Origin: JADHMP01 sp964386915
GTDB taxonomy: Bacteria > Bacteroidota > Bacteroidia > Flavobacteriales > Flavobacteriaceae
DNA: 64,000 bases
Assembly (NCBI GenBank): GCA_964386915.1
Contig: CAYLUQ010000006.1
Span: 1 to 64,000 of the forward strand
Reading direction: 5' to 3'
Below, in pieces: positions 23,433 to 30,798 of this stretch. The position numbers were made by a program, and so were the translations under genes. Each line of letters opens with the position of its first letter. Position 1 is the stretch's first letter. The notes beneath the pieces are model-generated. The model was not told the DNA's origin, ran no database searches, and saw only the letters and a list, made by a program, of their open reading frames with translations.

Positions 23433-25067
23433 TTAGAGCACTATTTTAAGCGGATTTTCAACCAACTCTCTCAAGGTTTGTAGAAATTGAGCACCAGTTG
23501 CACCATCAACCACACGGTGATCACAAGCCAGGGTCAACTTCATGGTATTTCCCACCACAATTTGACCGTTTTTAACCACGGGTTTTTGCACTATGGCGCC
23601 AACCGATAAAATAGCCCCATTGGGTTGGTTGATGATCGAAGTAAACTCTTGAATTCCAAACATTCCCAAATTAGAAATGGTAAAGGTGCTCCCTTCCATT
23701 TCTTCCGGTTTAAGTTTTTTCTCACGGGCCCGGATAGCATAATCCTTAACAGCCGCTCCAATTTGTGGAAGATTTTGCTCGTCGGTAAATTTAACCACCG
23801 GCACCACTAAGCCATCTTCAACCGCTACGGCCACTCCCACATGCACATGATGATGTTGTGTGATTTGATGATCTTCCCACTTAGCATTGACCTGTGGGTG
23901 TTGTTTTAAGGCTAAAGCAACAGCTTTAACCACTATGTCGTTAAAAGAAATTTTAGTATCTGGGAGTGAATTGTATTGTTCTCTAAACGAAATGGCATGA
24001 TCCATATCAAACTCCACGCCCAAATAGTAATGGGGTGCAGAAAATTTAGAGGCCGAAAGTCGCTTGGCAATGGTTTTACGCATTTGCGAGTTGGCAATTT
24101 CGGTTACTGATTCTGTTCCTCTTGGCACAAAGGGTTGGCTAGCACTACCCGCTCCCGGCTGATAATTATCAATATCTCTTTTGATGATTCTCCCTTTTTC
24201 TCCCGATCCTTGAATAAGATTTAAATTAATTCCTCTTTCCGTCGCTAATTTCTTGGCTAGGGGGGAGGCCACAACCCTACCATTAGTTTGGGAGGATGGG
24301 GCTGCAGGAGCCACTTTAGTTGCAACAGCTGGAGCAGGCGCTGACGGCGCTGGTGGTGGCACTGCAACGGCCTTAGGAGCTGCTTCTTCGACCGCAACAG
24401 CGGGAGCTTTTGCCGTAGATTCAAAGGCCGCTAGGGCTTGTTCCACATTAGTGTCTGGTTTTCCAATAACTGCCAAAACACTATCTACAGGAGCAGAAGC
24501 TCCTTCTTCCATTCCAATATACAAGAGTGTTCCAGCATAAAAGGATTCAAACTCCATTGTGGCTTTGTCGGTTTCTATCTCAGCTAAAATATCGCCCTCT
24601 TTAACGGTATCACCCACCTTTTTCAACCAGGTAGCAACCGTACCTTCTTCCATGGTATCGCTCAAACGCGGCATGGTAATGACTTGTGCTCCTTCAGGCA
24701 TAGCAACAGTTTCGGTTGCAGGCTTAGTAGAGTCTTCTTTTGAAGAAGCAGGAGCTTCTTTTGCAGCAGGAGCTGATTCTGTTGTGGACGTTTCAGAGGC
24801 ATCATTCAACAAGGCTGATATATCTTCGCCCTCATCTCCTATAATGGCTAGAAGAGAATCTACCGGAGCTGAACCTCCGGTGTCAATTCCGATGTGCAAT
24901 AATACACCCTCATTGAAAGATTCAAATTCCATGGTGGCTTTATCGGTCTCTATTTCAGCTAAAATGTCTCCTTCTTTAACGGTGTCGCCCACTTTTTTAA
25001 ACCATTGAGCAACAGTTCCTTCTTCCATGGTGTCGCTCAAACGCGGCATATTCACTTTAACGGCCAT
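23433..25067 (-). CDS. pdhC: Pyruvate dehydrogenase E2 (dihydrolipoamide acetyltransferase)
   Basis: The 544-residue core enzyme transfers acetyl groups from the lipoyl arm to CoA. Domains in order: lipoyl 1 (about 1-80, lipoyl Lys43 in EIETDKATMEF), acidic Ala/Pro linker, lipoyl 2 (about 127-205, Lys168), Ala/Pro linker, subunit-binding domain (about 265-300, VVASPLAKKLATERGI) and catalytic domain (about 318-544) with His517 and Asp521 in CDHRVVDG. The two lipoyl domains are nearly identical, indicating an internal duplication. It starts 3 nt after pdhA. Confidence 0.95.
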   Translation of the reverse strand: MAVKVNMPRLSDTMEEGTVAQWFKKVGDTVKEGDILAEIETDKATMEFESFNEGVLLHIGIDTGGSAPVDSLLAIIGDEGEDISALLNDASETSTTESAPAAKEAPASSKEDSTKPATETVAMPEGAQVITMPRLSDTMEEGTVATWLKKVGDTVKEGDILAEIETDKATMEFESFYAGTLLYIGMEEGASAPVDSVLAVIGKPDTNVEQALAAFESTAKAPAVAVEEAAPKAVAVPPPAPSAPAPAVATKVAPAAPSSQTNGRVVASPLAKKLATERGINLNLIQGSGEKGRIIKRDIDNYQPGAGSASQPFVPRGTESVTEIANSQMRKTIAKRLSASKFSAPHYYLGVEFDMDHAISFREQYNSLPDTKISFNDIVVKAVALALKQHPQVNAKWEDHQITQHHHVHVGVAVAVEDGLVVPVVKFTDEQNLPQIGAAVKDYAIRAREKKLKPEEMEGSTFTISNLGMFGIQEFTSIINQPNGAILSVGAIVQKPVVKNGQIVVGNTMKLTLACDHRVVDGATGAQFLQTLRELVENPLKIVL

Positions 25068-25070
25068 AGC

Positions 25071-26069
25071 TTATAATTTATGGGTTAGGAATGGATAGTC
25101 TTTTTGTTCATAAACGGCATCATACATCACCTGCTTGTCTGGATATGGGGACTCTTCAGCAAATTTTTCACATTCGGCTACACGCGCTTTAACCGATTGG
25201 TCTATAGCGTCAATTTCTTTTTGAGTAGCATATTTTTTGCTTAATAAAATTTCTTTTACCACGGTGATGGGGTCAATTTTCTTATATTCTTCTACTTCTT
25301 CTTTGGTTCGGTAGTGCTGTGCATCAGACATAGAGTGTCCTCTATAACGATAGGTTTTTAATTCCAGAAAAGAAGGACCTCCACCACTTCGGGCTCTTTT
25401 GATGGCTTTATCAAACGCCTTAGCCACCGCTACTGGGTCCATTCCATCAACCGGCTCACAAGGCATATCATAGCCCAAACCTAATTTCCAAATTTCAGTA
25501 TGAGATGCTGTTCGAGCCACAGAAGTGCCCATGGCATAGCCATTGTTTTCAACCCCAAACACAACAGGCAATTGCCAAAGGGTAGCTAGGTTTAGGGTTT
25601 CGTGCAAAGAGCCTTGGCGCACCGCTCCATCACCCATAAAACAAAGGGTAACATTGTCTCGTTTAAAATATTTATCGCCAAAAGCCATTCCAGCTCCTAG
25701 GGGAATTTGTCCGCCCACTATGCCGTGACCACCATGAAAAAGATGTTCTTTAGAAAAAATATGCATAGACCCCCCAAGTCCCATTGAGGTGCCGGTTGCT
25801 TTTCCATAGAGTTCTGCCATCACTCTTTTAGGGTCTACGCCCATGCCTATGGGTTGCACGTGGTTTCTGTAGGCCGTAATCATTCTGTCTTTTCCTAGTT
25901 CCATGGCGTGCAATGCACCCGCCAATACTGCCTCTTGTCCGTTGTATAGATGAAGGAATCCACGCACTTTTTGTTGAATGTAAACGGCTGCTAATTTGTC
26001 TTCAAACTTGCGCCAAAAGAGCATGTTTTCATACCAGTTGCGATAGGTTTCTTTAGTGATTTTTTTCAT
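25071..26069 (-). CDS. pdhA: Pyruvate dehydrogenase E1 component, alpha subunit
   Basis: The 332-residue ThDP enzyme decarboxylates pyruvate together with the beta subunit. The ThDP motif runs from FMGDGAVRQGSLHETLN to VENNGYAMGTS, and the phosphorylation-loop region YRYRGHSMSD is present. The beta subunit gene is not adjacent, a normal split in Flavobacteriaceae. It has a rare Shine-Dalgarno-like AGGAG 5 nt upstream of ATG 26069 and a TAATTTTG box further upstream, so it is probably transcribed apart from porV. Confidence 0.94.
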   Translation of the reverse strand: MKKITKETYRNWYENMLFWRKFEDKLAAVYIQQKVRGFLHLYNGQEAVLAGALHAMELGKDRMITAYRNHVQPIGMGVDPKRVMAELYGKATGTSMGLGGSMHIFSKEHLFHGGHGIVGGQIPLGAGMAFGDKYFKRDNVTLCFMGDGAVRQGSLHETLNLATLWQLPVVFGVENNGYAMGTSVARTASHTEIWKLGLGYDMPCEPVDGMDPVAVAKAFDKAIKRARSGGGPSFLELKTYRYRGHSMSDAQHYRTKEEVEEYKKIDPITVVKEILLSKKYATQKEIDAIDQSVKARVAECEKFAEESPYPDKQVMYDAVYEQKDYPFLTHKL

Positions 26070-26074
26070 TAAAT

Positions 26075-26079
26075 CTCCT
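26075..26079 (-). promoter_or_regulatory. Shine-Dalgarno-like AGGAG before pdhA
   Basis: Minus-strand AGGAGATTTA precedes the pdhA ATG with a 5-nt spacer. Almost no other gene in the window has such a motif, so it is unusual here and may matter where bS21 normally masks the anti-Shine-Dalgarno. Confidence 0.5.
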
Positions 26080-26103
26080 GTGTTGGTTTCTTGTAGTGAA
26101 CCA

Positions 26104-26111
26104 CAAAATTA
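26104..26111 (-). promoter_or_regulatory. Predicted promoter -7 box (TAATTTTG) of pdhA-pdhC
   Basis: Minus-strand TAATTTTG, 34 nt upstream of the pdhA ATG in the 79-nt space after porV. It matches TAnnTTTG; no clear -33 box. Confidence 0.45.
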
Positions 26112-26148
26112 CTGATTAAAAAGAAATGGGTAAAATATTCCTTAAAAA

Positions 26149-27333
26149 TTAATTTGGAGTGGCAGCAGGAGTTTGCGGTTCTTCGGAGGTGTTGAGGGTA
26201 ACGTTGCCCAAATCTAGGGTTAACGAAAAACGAAGCGTGTTTTCCAAGGGGCTTCGCACGGTTGAAGTAGAAAACAAATAGGAAACATCAATTTTGAAGC
26301 CGTTGAGATTAAAGCCAGAACCCATTGTTACATAACGTCTAGAGCCTTTTTCAGCGCTTTCGTGAAAATAGCCGGACCGCAAGGCAAATACATTTTCAAA
26401 ACGATATTCTAATCCAAAGGCATAGGTTATTTCTTGTAGTTCTTCTTGAAGGCCTCCGGCGGCATCATCAAAAGAAGTGAAAATGCCCCGTAAAAAATCA
26501 ATATCGGGTTGGCGGTAGCCCAGAAAAACACCAGCCTCATCATAGGTTTTAACGGGACTGGGAACAAGCAGCTTATTAAATTCTGTATAGAATCCCAAGG
26601 TGTTGGTCGTGTCAAACAAAAAGTCAAAGCCAAACCCGGTTTTAAGATTGGTGGGAATAAAACTCTTTTCTCCTCCAATATCATAATTCAATCGAGGGCC
26701 AATATTGGAAATATTAAATCCAGTACGAAAGAGCATCTCTTGGTCGGCCCATTCAAAAGGCTTGCTTTTGTAAAAACCGGAGACATCTATGCCTAAGGAA
26801 TTAGCTGCATTGGCGTCTCCTTCATTTCTAATTTTTAAATCAGAACGAATGTATCGTCCCGCCACCGACATGGCAAATTTTTCACTCAACTTTAGGGAAT
26901 AAGAAATGTCTAAGGTCAACTCATTGGGGCGTTCCATGCCCTGGTCAATAATATTGCCCCCAATAAATTCATTAAATTGAATATCACCCAAACTAAAATA
27001 TTTCAAACTTCCAGCCCAAGCACTTCGCTCACTATTTCGTTTATAGTAGGTTAGGTTTCCCAAAAAAATATCGTTTACCAGTTTACTTAAATAGGGTGTG
27101 TAGCTAAATCCAAGACTAGATTCAACTTCTGTAAATACATATTTGGCGGGGTTCCATTGTTGCGAATAAGCATCGGCAGAAGTAGCTACGCCAATATCTC
27201 CCATTCCGGCCGCACGAGCATCGGGCGTAATCATTAAAAAGGGTACTCCAGTGGCAATGACACGGCTACTGTTTTGAGCCCACGAAAAAGAAGCGAAAAG
27301 GGCAACAAATAACAAAAAATAGGTTTGTTTCAT
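26149..27333 (-). CDS. porV: Type IX secretion outer-membrane protein PorV (LptO)
   Basis: The 394-residue protein has a signal peptide (MKQTYFLLFVALFASFSWAQ) and the PorV barrel, with the diagnostic start GVPFLMITPDARAAGMGDIG and SADAYSQQWNPAKY. In the type IX system PorV shuttles cargo from the translocon to the PorU sortase complex that cleaves C-terminal domains and attaches substrates to A-LPS. In Flavobacterium johnsoniae porU lies between porV and gldJ (recalled); here only 207 nt separate porV and gldJ and porU is absent. PorV has no other T9SS neighbours in this window except gldJ. Confidence 0.92.
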   Translation of the reverse strand: MKQTYFLLFVALFASFSWAQNSSRVIATGVPFLMITPDARAAGMGDIGVATSADAYSQQWNPAKYVFTEVESSLGFSYTPYLSKLVNDIFLGNLTYYKRNSERSAWAGSLKYFSLGDIQFNEFIGGNIIDQGMERPNELTLDISYSLKLSEKFAMSVAGRYIRSDLKIRNEGDANAANSLGIDVSGFYKSKPFEWADQEMLFRTGFNISNIGPRLNYDIGGEKSFIPTNLKTGFGFDFLFDTTNTLGFYTEFNKLLVPSPVKTYDEAGVFLGYRQPDIDFLRGIFTSFDDAAGGLQEELQEITYAFGLEYRFENVFALRSGYFHESAEKGSRRYVTMGSGFNLNGFKIDVSYLFSTSTVRSPLENTLRFSLTLDLGNVTLNTSEEPQTPAATPN

Positions 27334-27419
27334 AATTGTTTAGGCTACTTCTCTATCCATAACGTATATTTTTTAAAAATCTTGTGGAAAAGAAAAATTT
27401 ATAAAAGGAGAATAGCTCC

Positions 27420-27433
27420 ATACAATATTGTAT
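27420..27433. promoter_or_regulatory. 14-bp palindrome in the porV-gldJ divergent region
   Basis: ATACAATATTGTAT is a perfect palindrome in the 207-nt space between divergent porV and gldJ. A second inverted repeat, ACAATT/AATTGT, lies at 27490-27507, close to the gldJ side. Either could be a regulator site; no regulator is identified. Confidence 0.3.
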
Positions 27434-27540
27434 TCCCTTTTTCGTTTTGGAAGTATAGTAGCGCAAGATTAATAGCGTTAAGAGCGACAACAATTTTAAA
27501 GAATTGTGTATCTTGCACTACTAGAACATAAAATAACTAG

Positions 27541-29214
27541 ATGAAAGTGAATGTTTTAAGTCAATGGACACTTTTCTCAGCCGCAATGCTACTGCTTGTG
27601 GGGTGTGGAGGAAATAATGTTTCCCGTGGTACAGGATGGGATATCAACTCTAAAAAAGGAGGATTTCAATACAATGTAGATTTTGAAGATCAAGAAACCG
27701 GACCCGGTTTGGTATTTGTTGAAGGGGGTACGTTTACCAAAGGACAAGTGCAAGACGATGTTATGCACGATTGGAACAACACCCCAACCCAACAGCATGT
27801 GATGTCTTTCTATATTGATGAGACTGAAGTGACCAATTTGATGTATATGGAATATTTAAATTGGTTAGAAACCGTTTTCCCAACCAATGAAACACGCTAT
27901 AGACAAATTTATGAAGGGGCACTTCCCGACACTTTAGTTTGGCGCAATCAATTGGGCTATTTAGAAGAGCTCACCACCAACTATTTGCGTCACCCCGCCT
28001 ATGCCGAATATCCTGTTGTGGGCGTCAATTGGCTACAAGCTGTTCAATATGCAGAATGGCGCACAGACCGTGTAAACGAATATTTTCTAGAACGAGAAGC
28101 TTACATCCAAAAAGATGCACGCTACACCGAAATAGATGCTAACAGCACATTTAGTACAGATGCCTATCTCAAACGCCCAGAAACTGCTTATGGCAATAAA
28201 ATGGACACACTAATTGGAAAAAAAGGGCAAATTAAAGTTGGTGATTCTTTGGTAAACAATTATGCCAGCACTGAAAAAGGAGTGCTGCTCCCCTCCTATA
28301 GACTGCCCACTGAAACAGAATGGGAATACGCCGCCTTGGCTTTAGTAGGAGACCGAGAATACAACACCTACAGAGGGAAGAAAAAATATCCTTGGTCAGG
28401 TGAATACACACGTTCTAGCGATCGGCGAACAGAAGGAGACCAGTTAGCGAACTTCAAATTAGGCAAGGGAGACTACGGTGGTATTGCCGGTTGGTCTGAT
28501 GACGGTGCAGATATCACCATTCAAGTTCGACAATATCCACCTAACGATTTTGGTCTTTATGATATGGCCGGAAATGTGGCCGAGTGGGTTGCTGATGTTT
28601 ATCGTCCCATAGTGGATGATGAAGCTAATGACTTTAATTACTATCGTGGCAACGTCTACCTAAAAAGCGTGATGGGTGAAGATGGCAAAGCAGAGGTTAT
28701 ATCTCCCGATGAATTAGTCTTTGATACTCTTCCTAACGGTAAGGTTTTATTGAAGCGTTTACCCGGTCAGCTGAAACAAGCTCCCATTGATGAAGAGGAA
28801 ACATTCTTAAGACAAAATTTTGCAGAAAGTGATAACCGAAACTTTAGAGATGGTGATGTTGAATCTTCTCGCAAATTTGGAAGCGGCAACAACAACCAAA
28901 GCGGCAATACACGCCCAGAATCTTCGGTGATGTATGACGCTCCTAACACGCCTCAAGCCACCTATGACGAGGAAGGTAACTTGGTTGCAACTATTGATAA
29001 ATCAAGCAAAAGAACCAGTTTGGTATCAGATGAAGTACGGGTATACAAAGGAGGTTCTTGGCGTGACAGAGCCTATTGGTTAGACCCTGCTCAAAGACGC
29101 TTTTTACCACAATATATGGCAACCGACTATATTGGATTCCGTTGTGCCATGTCGCGTTTAGGTTCCAAAAGTACGGTTAAGAAATCAGCCCGTCACAAAA
29201 GAAAAAGAGGCTAA
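27541..29214 (+). CDS. gldJ: Gliding motility lipoprotein GldJ
   Basis: The 557-residue protein has a lipoprotein signal with lipobox LLLVGC (Cys22) and a formylglycine-generating/sulfatase-modifying-like domain (FVEGGTFTKGQ, SFYIDETEVTNLMYMEYLNW, VVGVNWLQAVQYAEWRT, YRLPTETEWEYAA, DMAGNVAEWVADVY and at the end VYKGGSWRDRAYW, IGFRCAMS). In gliding Bacteroidota GldJ is outer-membrane anchored, stabilises GldK and is needed for gliding and type IX secretion. The basic tail (KKSARHKRKRG) is kept; the extreme C-terminus is reported to matter for motility. It is divergent from porV and followed by murF. Confidence 0.94.
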   Translation: MKVNVLSQWTLFSAAMLLLVGCGGNNVSRGTGWDINSKKGGFQYNVDFEDQETGPGLVFVEGGTFTKGQVQDDVMHDWNNTPTQQHVMSFYIDETEVTNLMYMEYLNWLETVFPTNETRYRQIYEGALPDTLVWRNQLGYLEELTTNYLRHPAYAEYPVVGVNWLQAVQYAEWRTDRVNEYFLEREAYIQKDARYTEIDANSTFSTDAYLKRPETAYGNKMDTLIGKKGQIKVGDSLVNNYASTEKGVLLPSYRLPTETEWEYAALALVGDREYNTYRGKKKYPWSGEYTRSSDRRTEGDQLANFKLGKGDYGGIAGWSDDGADITIQVRQYPPNDFGLYDMAGNVAEWVADVYRPIVDDEANDFNYYRGNVYLKSVMGEDGKAEVISPDELVFDTLPNGKVLLKRLPGQLKQAPIDEEETFLRQNFAESDNRNFRDGDVESSRKFGSGNNNQSGNTRPESSVMYDAPNTPQATYDEEGNLVATIDKSSKRTSLVSDEVRVYKGGSWRDRAYWLDPAQRRFLPQYMATDYIGFRCAMSRLGSKSTVKKSARHKRKRG

Positions 29215-29245
29215 TCTAATCGTTTAAAATTTTAAGGGTATAGCT

Positions 29246-30553
29246 ATGGATTTATCAACGCTTTATACCCTTTTTTTATCAGCCAAAGGCATCACTACCG
29301 ACAGCCGAAGAGTTGGTTCTCAATCCCTTTATTTTGCTCTTAAAGGAGATCGTTTTGATGGAAATGATTTTGCCCAAGAAGCTCTAGATCAAGGTGCCCT
29401 TGCTTCTGTGGTAGACCGTCTCTCCCTAAAAGATAAAGACCCTCGTTTTATTTATGTTGATGACGTGCTACAAACCCTACAAAATTTAGCTCATCATCAC
29501 CGCAACCAATGTAAGGCTACGGTTATTGCCCTCACGGGAAGCAACGGCAAAACAACCACCAAAGAATTGTTTAAGGCCGTTTTGAGTAAAGCCTTTAGCT
29601 GTCAAGCCACTGAAGGAAATTTAAACAACCATATTGGAGTGCCCCTCACCCTGCTTTCCTTAAATCCAACTACCGAATTTGCCATAGTGGAAATGGGTGC
29701 CAACCACCAAGGAGAAATTGAAACTCTTTGCAAAATTGCTGCACCCGATTGGGGCTATATAACCAACTTTGGCAAAGCGCATCTAGAAGGCTTTGGTGGC
29801 CTTGAGGGCGTGGTGAAAGGAAAAACGGAACTTTATCGTTATTTGATGCAAAACCAAGGAAAAATCTTAGTGCATGGAGACGATTTAAAACAAGAAGAAG
29901 CTGTAGCTAATTATCCTGTGGTTCGTTTTGGCACACAAAATAATTTTGATTATCCCCTACACTATTTGCCCCAAACTTCAGATGGCCTTTGCTTGACATT
30001 TAAAGAAAAAACCATTTGCAGTTCCCTTTATGGTCGCTATAATCTTCCTAATATAGCTGCTGCAGTAGCCTTAGGGGCACATTTTGGTGTTTCAATTGAA
30101 CAAATTGCTACAGCCATTGGAGAATATCAATCGCACAACAACCGATCGCAATTGTGGCAAAAAGGAAACTATCATTTTGTTTTGGATGCATACAATGCCA
30201 ATCCCACCAGTATGCGGGCAGCCCTTGAGAGTTTTGCTCAAAAAGAGGCCGTTCACAAAGGGCTCATCTTGGGGGATATGTTAGAATTAGGTCCAACTGC
30301 AAAAGCAGAACACCAAGCTATTTTGGATTATGCCCTGCAACTAGATGTGGAAGCTATTTATTTGGTGGGTGCTATATGGTCATCCCTAATCATTAAGCAT
30401 CCCAAAGTGCAGCAATTTGAGTCCAGTGCTGTTTTGTGCGAAACATTCCAAAAAGAACTTCCCAAAACAACTACACTCCTTCTTAAAGGATCTCGCAGCA
30501 TTGCCCTGGAACAAGTTCTTGTTGCATTTGAAAAACCCAAAGCAACGCCATGA
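29246..30553 (+). CDS. murF: UDP-N-acetylmuramoyl-tripeptide--D-alanyl-D-alanine ligase
   Basis: Adds D-Ala-D-Ala to the UDP-MurNAc-tripeptide, the last cytoplasmic step of the peptidoglycan precursor. The 435-residue ligase shows the N-terminal uridine-binding part (GITTDSRRVGSQSLYFALKGDRFDG), the ATP loop ALTGSNGKTTTKE, the central EMGANHQGEI and the C-terminal DAYNANPTSMRAAL. It starts 31 nt after gldJ and overlaps the next gene by 4 nt. Ddl, which makes its substrate, is at 48116. Confidence 0.95.
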   Translation: MDLSTLYTLFLSAKGITTDSRRVGSQSLYFALKGDRFDGNDFAQEALDQGALASVVDRLSLKDKDPRFIYVDDVLQTLQNLAHHHRNQCKATVIALTGSNGKTTTKELFKAVLSKAFSCQATEGNLNNHIGVPLTLLSLNPTTEFAIVEMGANHQGEIETLCKIAAPDWGYITNFGKAHLEGFGGLEGVVKGKTELYRYLMQNQGKILVHGDDLKQEEAVANYPVVRFGTQNNFDYPLHYLPQTSDGLCLTFKEKTICSSLYGRYNLPNIAAAVALGAHFGVSIEQIATAIGEYQSHNNRSQLWQKGNYHFVLDAYNANPTSMRAALESFAQKEAVHKGLILGDMLELGPTAKAEHQAILDYALQLDVEAIYLVGAIWSSLIIKHPKVQQFESSAVLCETFQKELPKTTTLLLKGSRSIALEQVLVAFEKPKATP

Positions 30554-30798
30554 GAAAGGTTTTGTATGTTGTTTTGGTCCTATTTTCCTCCTGCAGTGTA
30601 CGGGATGAACGTTGCGGAGAAATTATTCAAAAAATTGAACTAAATGGAGCTTATTATTTTGTGCTTCAAACAGATGACTATGGCCAACAAATCAATAGCG
30701 ATACCTATATTCCCGATGATGGTGTGCGTCAGGGAGCTGTATCTGCTTCAACCTATAAAGCCTACCAGGTGGGAGATCAATATTGTGCTGAAAACTAG
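30550..30798 (+). CDS. Small predicted lipoprotein of unknown function
   Basis: The 82-residue protein has a lipoprotein signal (MRKVLYVVLVLFSSC, Cys15) and a short mature part with two further cysteines (DERCGEI and QYCAEN) that could form a disulfide. I do not recognise a family. An ATGA overlap with murF suggests cotranscription and coupled translation. Its stop codon shares 4 nt (CTAG, 30795-30798) with the convergent acs stop. Confidence 0.7.
   Translation: MRKVLYVVLVLFSSCSVRDERCGEIIQKIELNGAYYFVLQTDDYGQQINSDTYIPDDGVRQGAVSASTYKAYQVGDQYCAEN

Noticed and set aside
24253..25008. Long opposite-strand open frames in pdhC
   Set aside because: They are low-complexity Ala/Ser-rich shadows of the lipoyl domains and linkers.
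27325..27531. 68-codon open frame in the porV-gldJ space
   Set aside because: It overlaps the porV start, has no family look and covers the divergent control region; I judge it noise, and not a porU remnant.
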